Shown here in pieces: positions 19,154-28,256 of a DNA stretch of 64,000 nt. The translations under genes were made by a program, and so were the position numbers. Positions within the stretch are counted from its first letter, which is position 1; every line of letters begins with the position of its first letter. The DNA comes from Lysobacter panacisoli (GTDB lineage Bacteria > Pseudomonadota > Gammaproteobacteria > Xanthomonadales > Xanthomonadaceae): contig NZ_VLNU01000001.1 of NCBI RefSeq assembly GCF_009765165.1, forward strand, positions 2,546,237 to 2,610,236. Reading direction: 5' to 3'. The notes beneath the pieces are model-generated. The model saw only the letters and a program-made list of their open reading frames with translations, made no database searches and was not told the origin of the DNA.

Positions 19154-20059
19154 TCAGGCGATGGGAAGCGCGTGCGCAGCGTGTTCCACGAACACTCCGA
19201 ACGGGTCCGTGCAGTCGAGTTCGTGCGCGGTGCACGCGGACAGGTGCGACAGCAATTGCGCGAGCGTCACCACGTCGCGATCGTTATGCGCGAGTACGCG
19301 GCGCAGGTTGTGCGCACTCCCGCCGCGCAGATACGACAGCCACGCGGCCGGCGCCTCGGAACCGGGCAGGTCGTCTTCGCGCACCACGCCAAGCGCGCGC
19401 CGTTCGATGGTCGCGAGCCGGCAGTTCTCCCAACGCCCGCGGTAGCGGCGACGCGTGGGGTAGAGCAGGTCGACGTGGGCGAAGTCGGCGAGCGGATTGC
19501 GCATCCGGTTGAGGCGATAGCGCGTGGCGAGCAGCGGCGCGTCGTAGCACTTGCCGTTGTAGCTGACGAGCACGCTGTCGGGATGCAGCCACTGGCGGAA
19601 CGCGTCGAGCATCGCGGCCTCGCCGGACATCGTCGTGATGAGTAGCTGGCGGACGCGCAGCGCGCCGTCGTGCCAGTCGGCTGCGCCGACCATGAAGGCA
19701 CGCGTGCCGCTGCCGCCGGCGAGGCCGGTGGTTTCGGTATCGAAGAACACCAGACGTTCGGCCTGCAATGCTTCGCGGCGGTCGAAGCGCCCGTCGATCC
19801 AGGCCGCATCCGGGCCGAACGGCACGCGCGTTTCGATCAGGCGCAGTCCGGGTGCGATCTCGAGACCGGGCACGACGCGATCGTGCGCGCCCAGCGGAAG
19901 GACGGATGCGAAGTGCGATGCATCGGGCGTGCGGCGACGCAGAAGTCGCCGGAGTCCGTCGAGCGCGGGCGTGGTCGCGTCCGGTGCGGAGGCCTGCGAC
20001 GCCGGTGTCGCGCCGGCCTGTCGCTTGAGCTGCTGCAAACGCGCGAGGGTCAGGCTCAT
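19154..20059 (-). CDS. mrfB: MrfB/YprB-like RNase H-fold exonuclease
   Basis: This 301-residue protein contains a DnaQ-like ribonuclease H domain (about 130-290) with the acid pair in 'VFFDTETTGLAGGSGT', a second acid in 'SYNGKCYDAPLL' and a terminal 'AHNDRDVVTLAQLL'. It starts at an ATG overlapping the stop of the helicase gene by 4 bp (ATGA). In Bacillus subtilis the YprA/YprB pair (MrfA/MrfB) repairs mitomycin C lesions, MrfB being the nuclease; the same gene order and tight coupling are seen here. It is shorter than the Bacillus protein, which carries an extra C-terminal TPR region. Repair function is inferred from the family. Confidence 0.82.
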   Translation of the reverse strand: MSLTLARLQQLKRQAGATPASQASAPDATTPALDGLRRLLRRRTPDASHFASVLPLGAHDRVVPGLEIAPGLRLIETRVPFGPDAAWIDGRFDRREALQAERLVFFDTETTGLAGGSGTRAFMVGAADWHDGALRVRQLLITTMSGEAAMLDAFRQWLHPDSVLVSYNGKCYDAPLLATRYRLNRMRNPLADFAHVDLLYPTRRRYRGRWENCRLATIERRALGVVREDDLPGSEAPAAWLSYLRGGSAHNLRRVLAHNDRDVVTLAQLLSHLSACTAHELDCTDPFGVFVEHAAHALPIA

Positions 20060-22476
20060 GCGTGGCCCAGTGCGTGCAGCACGCGCAGGGCGAGCGCGCG
20101 TGGTGCGGCCGAAGCGTCCTCGTCCGCGGCAAGCACGGGACCGACGCAGGCCGGGCAACCCGCCTTGCAGTCGCAGCGTTCGACCAGTTCGGTCGCGCGC
20201 TGCACGAGTTCGCGCTGGCGGAACCACAGCGGTTCGCTCAGGCCGACGCCGCCCGGGTAGTTGTCGTACAGGTAGACGGTCGGCACGAAGCGCTCGCCCT
20301 CATCGATCGACGGCATGCCGTCGCCGCCGCGCAGCTGCCCGCGTCCGCGTCCGTCGGCGCTGGCGAACCATGCGCCGTTGCCATCGCCGACCGCCTTCTG
20401 CAGGTCGACGCCTTCCGCCATCACCGCCAGCTTCGCCACCACGTGCAGCGCGTAGCCCGCGCCGAGGAAACCGTCCAGCGCTTCCTGGCGCGAGGCGAAC
20501 GTCGACTCCAGCACGGACTGCGGCAGCTGCCACCACACGCTGGTGGTGTGCAGTTCCTGGTCGGGCAGGGTGACCGGGCCGTAGCCGATGTTCTCGTGGG
20601 TGTAGTAGCGGATCTTCTTGTAGCCGGCGACGCGGCGCACCACGTGCACCTCGCCGTGATGGCAGGTGCCGCTGCCCGCGGGCGATCCATCGAAGCGTTC
20701 GAGCACCTTCAACTTTGTGTAGTCGATCGCGTCCGTGTAGTAATCGACATGGGTGCGCGTCACGAATGCCTTGCGGCCGTCCCAGTCGAGTCGCTCGACC
20801 TGGTAAGGCGTGGCCTGCACCATGTAGATGGCGCCTTCGTACAGCGTCAGTGGCGCGGACGAGAAATCGACCTCGGCGATGATCGTCTGCCGACCTTCGC
20901 TGCGGTCCACCACGACGAAGTTGCCGTCGGCGACCGAGCGCAGGCTCACCGCGTTGGCGGGATAGCTGTCGGCGATCCATTCCCAGCGGTCCTGTTCGCC
21001 GTGCACCACGCCGTCCTCGGCGAGCAGTTGCAGGTACACCGACGGATCGACGTCGCCGAACAGCTCACGCGCCTGGAACGGCAGCTCGAACGCGGCGCAG
21101 CGGATGTGGTCGAGCAGGATCACCGGCTGGTCAGCGTGGATGCGCGCGTGCTCCGGCGACGCGCTGGCGAAGAATTCCGGATGGCGGATGACGTACTGGT
21201 CGAGCGGATCGGAGCTGGCGACGAGCACGCCGAGTGAGGCCTGGCGACGGCGGCCCGCACGTCCGAAGCGCTGCCACGTCGCGGCGATGGAACCGGGGTA
21301 GCCGTTGAGCACCACCGCATCGAGCGCGCCGATGTCCACGCCCAGCTCGAGCGCGGACGTCGAGACGATGCCGTCGATCTGGCCGGCGCGCATCGCGCGT
21401 TCGGTCTCGCGGCGCTCGGTGGGCAGGTAACCGCCGCGATAGCTGCGGATGCGCGCCGGCTTGCGTGGATCGTGGTCGAACACGTCCTTGAGGTACTTGG
21501 TCAGCACTTCGACCATCAGCCGCGACTGCGCGAACACCAGCGTCTTCAGGCCCGACTTGATCGCCAGCCGCGCGATCAGGTTGCTCTGCGAACGCGCCGA
21601 TGCGCGCAGGCCGAGGTCGGGATTGACCACCGGTGGATTCCACAGCAGCACGTACTTGTCGCCGCTGGGCGCGCCGGATTCGGTGATCGCAGTGACGTCG
21701 CGTCCGGTCAACGCCTCGGCGTGCGCCTTCGGATTGCCGATGGTGGCCGAGCACAGGATGAACTGCGGATTCGAGCCGTAGAACGCACAGATGCGCTGCA
21801 GGCGGCGGATCACGTTGGCCACGTGCGAGCCGAACACGCCGCGGTAGCTGTGCACTTCGTCGATCACCACGTAGCGCAGGTTCTCGAAGAACTGCGCCCA
21901 CTTGGTGTGGTGCGGCAGGATGCCTTGGTGGAGCATGTCGGGATTGCTCACCACGATGTCGCCGTGCAGGCGGATCGCCTGGCGCGCATCGCCCGGCGTG
22001 TCGCCGTCGAAGGTGAAAGTGCGCACGCCGAGGTTGCCGGCGGCGTTGAGTTCCAGCAGCTCCGCCACCTGGTCCTGCGCGAGTGCCTTGGTCGGAAACA
22101 GGAACAGCGCCTTGGAGCGCTGCGTCGCCGCGGCGGCGAGCACGGGCAGCAGGTAGCACAGGCTCTTGCCGGACGCGGTCGCCGTGGCGATCACCACGTC
22201 CTCGCCGCGCGTGACGGCGTCCCACGCCTCGCCCTGGTGCGAGTAGAGGCGATCGATGCCGCGCGCCTTCAATGCGGCGACGATGCCCTCGGGCACCGCC
22301 TCGGGCATGGGCACGCTGCGCTCGGGTCGCCCGGGAATCGTGTGTACACCGGTGACGCGCGAGACGTACTTGTTTTCCAGCCGCTGTGCGAGTGCGCGGC
22401 CGTCGGCGCGGGGCGCTGGACGCGCGACCTCGGGAAAGACGCTGTCCTGGGCTGGGCTGCGCGCCGGTGGCTGCAT
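20056..22476 (-). CDS. mrfA: MrfA/YprA-like DEAD/DEAH-box helicase with DUF1998 domain
   Basis: The protein is 806 residues. Helicase motifs: Q-motif region 'RLYSHQGEAWDAV', Walker A 'ATASGKSLCYLLP', DEVH box 'VVIDEVHSYRG', 'CSATIGNP', and motif VI 'QRFGRAGRRRQ'. The C-terminal DUF1998 region ends with the four-cysteine metal site 'CDCKAGCPAC'. This is the architecture of MrfA, an ATP-dependent 3'-5' helicase for mitomycin-type lesions in Bacillus. The downstream nuclease gene overlaps by 4 bp. The leader contains a CTCTCCC repeat cluster; no LexA box was recognised. Confidence 0.87.
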   Translation of the reverse strand: MQPPARSPAQDSVFPEVARPAPRADGRALAQRLENKYVSRVTGVHTIPGRPERSVPMPEAVPEGIVAALKARGIDRLYSHQGEAWDAVTRGEDVVIATATASGKSLCYLLPVLAAAATQRSKALFLFPTKALAQDQVAELLELNAAGNLGVRTFTFDGDTPGDARQAIRLHGDIVVSNPDMLHQGILPHHTKWAQFFENLRYVVIDEVHSYRGVFGSHVANVIRRLQRICAFYGSNPQFILCSATIGNPKAHAEALTGRDVTAITESGAPSGDKYVLLWNPPVVNPDLGLRASARSQSNLIARLAIKSGLKTLVFAQSRLMVEVLTKYLKDVFDHDPRKPARIRSYRGGYLPTERRETERAMRAGQIDGIVSTSALELGVDIGALDAVVLNGYPGSIAATWQRFGRAGRRRQASLGVLVASSDPLDQYVIRHPEFFASASPEHARIHADQPVILLDHIRCAAFELPFQARELFGDVDPSVYLQLLAEDGVVHGEQDRWEWIADSYPANAVSLRSVADGNFVVVDRSEGRQTIIAEVDFSSAPLTLYEGAIYMVQATPYQVERLDWDGRKAFVTRTHVDYYTDAIDYTKLKVLERFDGSPAGSGTCHHGEVHVVRRVAGYKKIRYYTHENIGYGPVTLPDQELHTTSVWWQLPQSVLESTFASRQEALDGFLGAGYALHVVAKLAVMAEGVDLQKAVGDGNGAWFASADGRGRGQLRGGDGMPSIDEGERFVPTVYLYDNYPGGVGLSEPLWFRQRELVQRATELVERCDCKAGCPACVGPVLAADEDASAAPRALALRVLHALGHA

Positions 22477-22565
22477 GGGGATCGCTCCGCGAAAGGCAGG
22501 GCTTTGTAGGCGGAGTGCGTCTCAGTGGGTGAGACGGGGAGGTCGCTCCTCGCCTGCGAAGTTGC

Positions 22566-22701
22566 TCCCTCTCCCCTCGCGGGAGAGGGACAGGCGCGAA
22601 GCGCCAGGGAGAGGGGTGGGGCGCCGGCTTGTGGCGCAGCGCGCTTCGCGCGCACCCCTCTTCCGCCCTTCGGGCACCTTCTCCCTCAAGGGGAGAAGGA
22701 A
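22566..22701. repeat. CTCTCCC-type repeat cluster
   Basis: The 267-bp gap 22477-22743 carries no gene. It contains CCCTCTCCCCTCGCGGGAGAG, GCGCGAAGCGC, CACCCCTCTTCCGCCCTTCG and CTCCCTCAAGGGGAGAAGG, i.e. the same nested hairpin arms as at 6.3 kb. Confidence 0.75.
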
Positions 22702-22743
22702 GTGCGCGTCCCCTTCGCGGGAGCGACGGCAGGAAGCGACGTC

Positions 22744-23379
22744 TCAGCCCATCGCAGTCCCGCGCCACGACCACAACCGCATCCGCGCCGTGCCGTGATT
22801 CCCCAGTCGATGGATCGCCAGCGCCGATGGCGAGAACACGAACGGCTCGAACGCCTCCGCTTCCAGCGCCTGCAGGTGCGTCGCGCTGCCCCGGCCCAGC
22901 GTGATGTGGGGTACGTAGTTCGCGCCGCTGTGCTCGGGTGCGAAGCATTCGACATAGCGCACCGTGGACGGACGGATCGGTGCGCCATCGTCTTCGGGCG
23001 CGAACGCCGCAGCGGTGCCACCGCTTCGCGCGAACGCCTGCACGGCGGCCAGGCAGTCGTCGGCCAGCGCCTGCAGTGCGGGCTGCGGACGGATCAGCCA
23101 TGACGCGCTGCCGCTGCCGTCCTCGATGCGTACGTTCACGCGCGTCACTTCCAGGCGCATGCCCGCGACATCGCGACCGGCCAGCACGGCGGCGAGTGCA
23201 TCGCACACAGGGTCGAGGTCGCGCGCGCCGATGTAGCGCTGCACCAGCGTCGCGTGCGGAAGATGGGTGGCGTCGAAGGCGAAGCCGGCCGGATGGTCGG
23301 CGCGCAGTGCGGCGTTGACGCGGCGTGCGCGCTCCTGCGTGGCCGCGTCGAGTTCGAGCAGGACGTCGATGGCGATCAT
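22744..23379 (-). CDS. 2H phosphoesterase (LigT-like, 2'-5' RNA ligase superfamily)
   Basis: This 211-residue protein has two HxTx-type motifs, 'HATL' about residue 40 and 'HITL' about residue 155, the paired catalytic histidines of the 2H superfamily, which act on cyclic phosphodiesters of RNA or nucleotides. The start was set at the ATG at 23379 ('MIAIDVLLELD'), the first residue that fits the fold; the in-frame upstream stretch is arginine-rich and looks like shadow sequence. It is longer than ThpR (about 175), so its substrate could differ. Confidence 0.78.
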   Translation of the reverse strand: MIAIDVLLELDAATQERARRVNAALRADHPAGFAFDATHLPHATLVQRYIGARDLDPVCDALAAVLAGRDVAGMRLEVTRVNVRIEDGSGSASWLIRPQPALQALADDCLAAVQAFARSGGTAAAFAPEDDGAPIRPSTVRYVECFAPEHSGANYVPHITLGRGSATHLQALEAEAFEPFVFSPSALAIHRLGNHGTARMRLWSWRGTAMG

Positions 23380-23577
23380 GCAGGCGTTCCGGCGAGGCCA
23401 GCCGGCATCATCGGCGTTGGCGCGACGCGATGCACGCGACTCAAGCCCGGCGTCGCGCGGCCGATAAACTGCGTATTCCGTCGCGGAACGCAGGGCCTCA
23501 CGGCGCGTTCCGCGATTCCCGTCCACGGCATGGAGGCCGCCCTTGCGATAGATTCGCCGGGGGAGGGTTAACCCGTC

Positions 23578-25287
23578 ATGCCGTTAAGCAAAATCTCGCC
23601 CCTCCGCGGGTTCCTGTCCGCGACCGTGATCCTGGTCGCGCTGGGCATCTATGTCGTCGCCAATGCGATCCAGCTCGGCGCCGATTACCGGCTGGTCACG
23701 CGCACCCACGAGGTGCTGCGACATCTCGACCGGATCGAAACCCTCAAGCACGAGGCCGTGGCCGAATCGCGCGGTTACCTGCTGGCTGGCCGTGGCGAAG
23801 CGCGCGACCGTTTCTGGCGCGTGAGCGGCGAGCTCCACCGCGAGGCAGCGCTGCTGCTCGACCTGGTCGCGGACAACGCGCCGCAGCGCACGCGCAGCCA
23901 GAAGTTGCTGGAGGCGCTCGACCGGCGCCTGGCGTTGAGCGCCGATGCGATCCGCACCTTCCGGCCGGGGCAGGCCGCGACGATCAATGCGTCCGCCGCG
24001 AGGGTCTCCGCGATCCGAGCCGGCGATGTCGATGTGGCACGGCGACTGGATCAACTGCGCCAGGCCGAACGCGTGCTGCTGGCGCTGCGCTCGCAACGCG
24101 CCGAGCGTTCCGCATGGCTGGTGCTGCTGGCCACGGGCATCGGCATTCCGCTGAGCCTGCTGCTGATCGGCCAGGCGCATCGCCGCCTCGCCCGCGAGAA
24201 CCGCGTGCGCCAGCAGGCCGAGGCCGCAGCGTCGGCGTCGAACGCCGAACTCAACGCCACCGTCGCCCAGCTGGCGCGCCTGTCCGACAGCATGGGCGCG
24301 CTCAGCCATTACTCGAGCATGCTGCAGGGCGCGTCCGACGCGCAGGAGCTGTACGAGATCACCTCGACCACGTTCCGTCGGCTGTTTCCCGGTCTCGCGG
24401 GCATGCTGTACGTGATCCGCGCTTCGCGCGACCACGCCGAGCTGATCGCGCACTGGGGTTCGCCAGTCGCGCCGAACGATCCCTCACCCGAGCCGCACGC
24501 CTGCTGGTCGGTGCGCCGGCACGCGCCCTACGTCATCGACGACCTTCGCCAGGGCATGCGTTGTCCGCACATCGGTCGTCCTGCCGGCGCGGAGGCGGTG
24601 CATGGCGTGTGCATTCCGCTGAGCGCGCATGGCGAAGTCGTCGGCTGGCTGTCGCTGCAGGGTGAAGGCCGCGGCCACATCGCCGACGAATCGCTGGCGG
24701 TGCGCCTGTGCGAACAGCTGTCGCTGGCGCTGGCCAACGTGCGCCTGCGCGAGAGCCTGCGCCACCAGGCGGTGCGCGACGCGCTCACCGGGCTGTTCAA
24801 CCGCCGCTATCTGGAGGAATCGCTGGCGCGCGAGATCGCCCGCTGCCAGCGTCGCCAGCAGCCGTTGGCGGTGCTGATGATGGACGTCGACCACTTCAAG
24901 GCGTTCAACGATCGCCACGGCCACGCGCAGGGCGACGCGGCGCTGGCGGCGTTCGCGCGGATGGTGCGCGAGATGTGCCGGCCGGAGGACATCGCGTGCC
25001 GTTACGGCGGCGAGGAATTCACCCTGATCCTGCCCGAGACCGACCTCGCGACCGCACTGGAACGCGCCGAGGACATCCGCGCGGGTGCGGCGCTGCTGCG
25101 CATCGGCGACGCCGGCGGTGCGCTGCTGCGCATCACCGTGTCGATCGGCGTGGCGCTGATGCCCGACCACGGCGACGTCGGCCTGGAACTCATGCGCGCG
25201 GGCGATCGCGCCCTGTATCGCGCCAAGCATGAGGGACGCGACCGGGTGGCCGTGGCGGCCGGGGCTTCGGCGATCGGGGCGATCTGA
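23578..25287 (+). CDS. Diguanylate cyclase with CHASE3-like sensor and GAF domain
   Basis: This 569-residue protein has TM1 about residues 11-31, a periplasmic helical CHASE3-like region to about 178, TM2 about 180-200, a coiled segment, a GAF domain (about 245-395, 'VHGVCIPLSAHGEVVGWLSLQGE') and a GGDEF domain (about 405-560). The active-site signature is GGEEF and an intact inhibitory RxxD site ('RPED') lies five residues upstream, so this is probably a functional, product-inhibited cyclic-di-GMP synthase. The ATG follows GGGAGGG, a strong ribosome binding site. Monocistronic. Confidence 0.9.
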   Translation: MPLSKISPLRGFLSATVILVALGIYVVANAIQLGADYRLVTRTHEVLRHLDRIETLKHEAVAESRGYLLAGRGEARDRFWRVSGELHREAALLLDLVADNAPQRTRSQKLLEALDRRLALSADAIRTFRPGQAATINASAARVSAIRAGDVDVARRLDQLRQAERVLLALRSQRAERSAWLVLLATGIGIPLSLLLIGQAHRRLARENRVRQQAEAAASASNAELNATVAQLARLSDSMGALSHYSSMLQGASDAQELYEITSTTFRRLFPGLAGMLYVIRASRDHAELIAHWGSPVAPNDPSPEPHACWSVRRHAPYVIDDLRQGMRCPHIGRPAGAEAVHGVCIPLSAHGEVVGWLSLQGEGRGHIADESLAVRLCEQLSLALANVRLRESLRHQAVRDALTGLFNRRYLEESLAREIARCQRRQQPLAVLMMDVDHFKAFNDRHGHAQGDAALAAFARMVREMCRPEDIACRYGGEEFTLILPETDLATALERAEDIRAGAALLRIGDAGGALLRITVSIGVALMPDHGDVGLELMRAGDRALYRAKHEGRDRVAVAAGASAIGAI

Positions 25288-25545
25288 AGCGCGATCCGGG
25301 CGTTGCCTGCCCGCGCCTGCGATCGCTTCCGGTGCGTGCACGACGCGAAGGCCGGGCCGTTGGACCGACGGATGAACAGGGCCCCGACCCGCTTGCTGGC
25401 GCAATGACCGGGCGAGGGTGGGTGCCTTCGACAAATCCGGCAGGACGTGCACACTTCGGCTCTGGCACGGTGCCGTCAGGGGGACGGCACCAGCCGTTTC
25501 GGTCCAACCGGCCCTAGCGGCCAACGATCACGAGGGGAGAAGTTG

Positions 25546-28188
25546 ATGCGTCGTATCCTGGTTTCCGCCGTTGCGCTCGCACTGGCCGCGGCCTGCACTA
25601 CTGCCGTTGCGGCCGCCGCCGACGGCGCCGCACCGATGAGCCACGAGACCACCACCCAGTTGCCGCGCAACGTGCGGCCCGTCCACTACGACGTGTCGAT
25701 CACGCCGCAGGCGTCGTCGCTGTCGCTGGCCGGCCAGGTCACGGTCACGCTGGACGTGCTGGAAGCGACGCCGAGCATCACGCTCAATGCGATGGACATG
25801 GCGTTCCCCTCGGCGCGGCTGACGCCCGATGGCGGCAAGGGCAAGGCGTTGACGCCGAAGGTGAGCGTGGACGCGCAGGCGCAGACCGCGACGTTCGCGT
25901 TCGACAAGCCGCTGCAGCCGGGCCGCTACCGCCTCGCGCTGGACTACACCGGCAAGATCGGCACGCAGGCCAACGGCCTGTTCGCGATCGACTACGACAC
26001 CCAGGATGGCCGCAAGCGCGCGCTGTTCACCCAGTTCGAGAACTCCGACGCGCGGCGCATGATCCCTTCGTGGGACGAGCCCTCGCACAAGGCCACCTTC
26101 ACGCTCGAAGCCACCGTGCCGACCGGCCAGATGGCGGTGAGCAACATGCCGGCGACCTCGACGCAGGATCTCGGCAACGGCACCACGCGCGTACGCTTCG
26201 CACCGTCGCCGAAGATGTCGACCTACCTGCTGTTCCTCAGCGTCGGCGACTTCGAGCGCGCGACCACCCAGGCCGAAGGCGTGGAAGTGGGCGTGGTGAC
26301 CCAGCGCGGCAAGATCGACCAGGCGCGCTTCGCGCTGGATTCCTCGGCCGACGTGCTCCGCGAATACAACGACTACTTCGGCACCGCCTATCCGCTGCCC
26401 AAGCTCGACAACGTCGCCTCGCCGGGCGGCAGCCAGTTCTTCAGCGCGATGGAGAACTGGGGCGCGATCTTCACCTTCGAGCACACCCTGCTGCTCGATC
26501 CCAGCATCTCGACCCAGTCCGACAAGCAGCGCGTGTTCTCCGTCGCCGCGCACGAGATCGCGCACCAGTGGTTCGGCGACCTGGTGACGATGAGCTGGTG
26601 GGACGACCTGTGGCTCAACGAAGGCTTCGCCACGTGGATGGCGTCGCGCACCACGCAGAAGCTGCATCCGGAATGGAACACGCAGCTCGGCGCGGTCGGT
26701 TCGCGCGAGGCGGCGATGAGCCGCGACGCGGTCGCGACGACGCATCCGGTCGTGCAGCACGTGGAAACCGTCGAGCAGGCCAGCCAGGCGTTCGACGCGA
26801 TCACCTACCAGAAGGGCAGTGCGGTGATCCGCATGCTCGAAGGCTACGTCGGCGCCGAGGCATGGCGCGACGGCGTGCGCAGCTACATGAAGGCGCACGC
26901 TTACGGCAACACGGTGTCGGACGACCTGTGGCGGCAGATCCAGGCGGCGTCGGGCAAGCCGATGCTGGACATCGCGCACGACTTCACCCTGCAGCCGGGC
27001 ATCCCGATGATCCGCGTCGCGTCTTCGGCCTGCAGCGGCGGCAAGACCACGCTGACCCTGACCCAGGGCGAGTTCACCAAGGATCGTCCGGACAAGCAGT
27101 CGCTGCGCTGGCGCGTGCCGGTGATCGCGCAGTCCGCAGGTGGCGAGCCCGTGCGCACGATCGTGGAAGGCGGCAGCGGCACGCTCGAAGTGCCGGGCTG
27201 CGGTCCGGTCGTGGTCAACGCAGGCCAGAGCGGCTACTACCGCACGCTGTACGCGCCGGCGCAGTTCGCGCAGCTGCGCACCGGTTTCGCGAAGATCGAT
27301 GCGATCGACCAGCTCGGCGTCATGAACGACGTGTGGGCGCTGGGCCTCGCCGGCCTGCAGTCGCCGTCGGACTACCTCGATCTGGTCAAGGCGACGCCGC
27401 GCGACGCCGATCCGCAGATCTGGGGTGACATCGCCGGCAGCCTGCACGCACTCGACGAGTACTACGACGGCGACGCCGCGCGCCAGGCTCGATTCCGTCG
27501 CTTCGCCATCGCCCAGCTGTCGCCGATGCTGGCGCGCGTGGGCTGGGACGAGAAGGCGGGCGAATCGGATCCGGTGAAGATCCTGCGCACAGATCTCATC
27601 GACACGCTCGGCGCGCTCGGCGATCGCAACGTGATCGAGGAAGCGCGTCGCCGCTATGCCTCGGATGCGATGCCGGCGGGCCTGCGCAAGACCATCCTCG
27701 CGGTGGTCGCGCGCCATGCCGACGCCGCCACGTGGGACAAGCTGCGCGCTGCAGCGCAGGCGGAGAAGACGCCGCTGGTGAAGGACGAGCTGTACTCGCT
27801 GCTGTCGTCCGTACAGGACGCGGCGCTGGCCGAGAAGTCACTGGAACTGGCCATGACCGACGAACCCGGTGCCACCAACAGCGCCGGCATGATCCGTTCG
27901 GTCGCGCGCCTGCATCCGGACCTCGCGTTCGACTTCGCGATGGCGCACCGCGAGCAGCTCGACGGCAAGGTCGATTCGACGTCGCGCTCGCGCTATTACC
28001 CGGGGCTGGCCGGCGGTTCGCTGGATCCGGCGATGATCGGCAAGGTCGATGCCTACGCGAAGGCGTACGTCGCCGAGAGTTCGCGCCGCGCCGCCGAAAC
28101 CGCGATCGCCAACATCGCGTACCGCATCAACGTGCGCAAGGAACGCCTGCCGGCAGTGGATGCATGGCTGTCGAAGCACGGCGGCTGA
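25546..28188 (+). CDS. Secreted M1-family aminopeptidase
   Basis: This 880-residue protein has an N-terminal signal peptide (residues 1-24, with Cys17 after 'ALAAA', so lipidation is possible though the lipobox is not ideal). Zinc site HEIAH at 336-340 with Glu359 in 'LNEGFA'; exopeptidase motif 'SAMEN' at about 302-306, a variant of GAMEN. An ERAP1-like helical C-terminus runs from about 560. It removes N-terminal residues from peptides in the envelope or outside the cell. The ATG is preceded by GGGGAGA. The 258-bp leader (25288-25545) shows no gene. A strong terminator follows at 28220. Confidence 0.93.
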   Translation: MRRILVSAVALALAAACTTAVAAAADGAAPMSHETTTQLPRNVRPVHYDVSITPQASSLSLAGQVTVTLDVLEATPSITLNAMDMAFPSARLTPDGGKGKALTPKVSVDAQAQTATFAFDKPLQPGRYRLALDYTGKIGTQANGLFAIDYDTQDGRKRALFTQFENSDARRMIPSWDEPSHKATFTLEATVPTGQMAVSNMPATSTQDLGNGTTRVRFAPSPKMSTYLLFLSVGDFERATTQAEGVEVGVVTQRGKIDQARFALDSSADVLREYNDYFGTAYPLPKLDNVASPGGSQFFSAMENWGAIFTFEHTLLLDPSISTQSDKQRVFSVAAHEIAHQWFGDLVTMSWWDDLWLNEGFATWMASRTTQKLHPEWNTQLGAVGSREAAMSRDAVATTHPVVQHVETVEQASQAFDAITYQKGSAVIRMLEGYVGAEAWRDGVRSYMKAHAYGNTVSDDLWRQIQAASGKPMLDIAHDFTLQPGIPMIRVASSACSGGKTTLTLTQGEFTKDRPDKQSLRWRVPVIAQSAGGEPVRTIVEGGSGTLEVPGCGPVVVNAGQSGYYRTLYAPAQFAQLRTGFAKIDAIDQLGVMNDVWALGLAGLQSPSDYLDLVKATPRDADPQIWGDIAGSLHALDEYYDGDAARQARFRRFAIAQLSPMLARVGWDEKAGESDPVKILRTDLIDTLGALGDRNVIEEARRRYASDAMPAGLRKTILAVVARHADAATWDKLRAAAQAEKTPLVKDELYSLLSSVQDAALAEKSLELAMTDEPGATNSAGMIRSVARLHPDLAFDFAMAHREQLDGKVDSTSRSRYYPGLAGGSLDPAMIGKVDAYAKAYVAESSRRAAETAIANIAYRINVRKERLPAVDAWLSKHGG

Positions 28189-28219
28189 TGCAGCGCTGAT
28201 CCGCTGGATGTGCCACCAC

Positions 28220-28242
28220 AAGGCCCCGCATCGCGGGGCCTT
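28220..28242. terminator. Bidirectional intrinsic terminator
   Basis: Perfect stem AAGGCCCCG / CGGGGCCTT with a 5-nt loop (CATCG) between convergent genes, followed by TTGTCT on the plus strand. It serves the M1 aminopeptidase and probably the opposing kinase. Confidence 0.85.
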
Positions 28243-28256
28243 GTCTCTTGCAGGGT

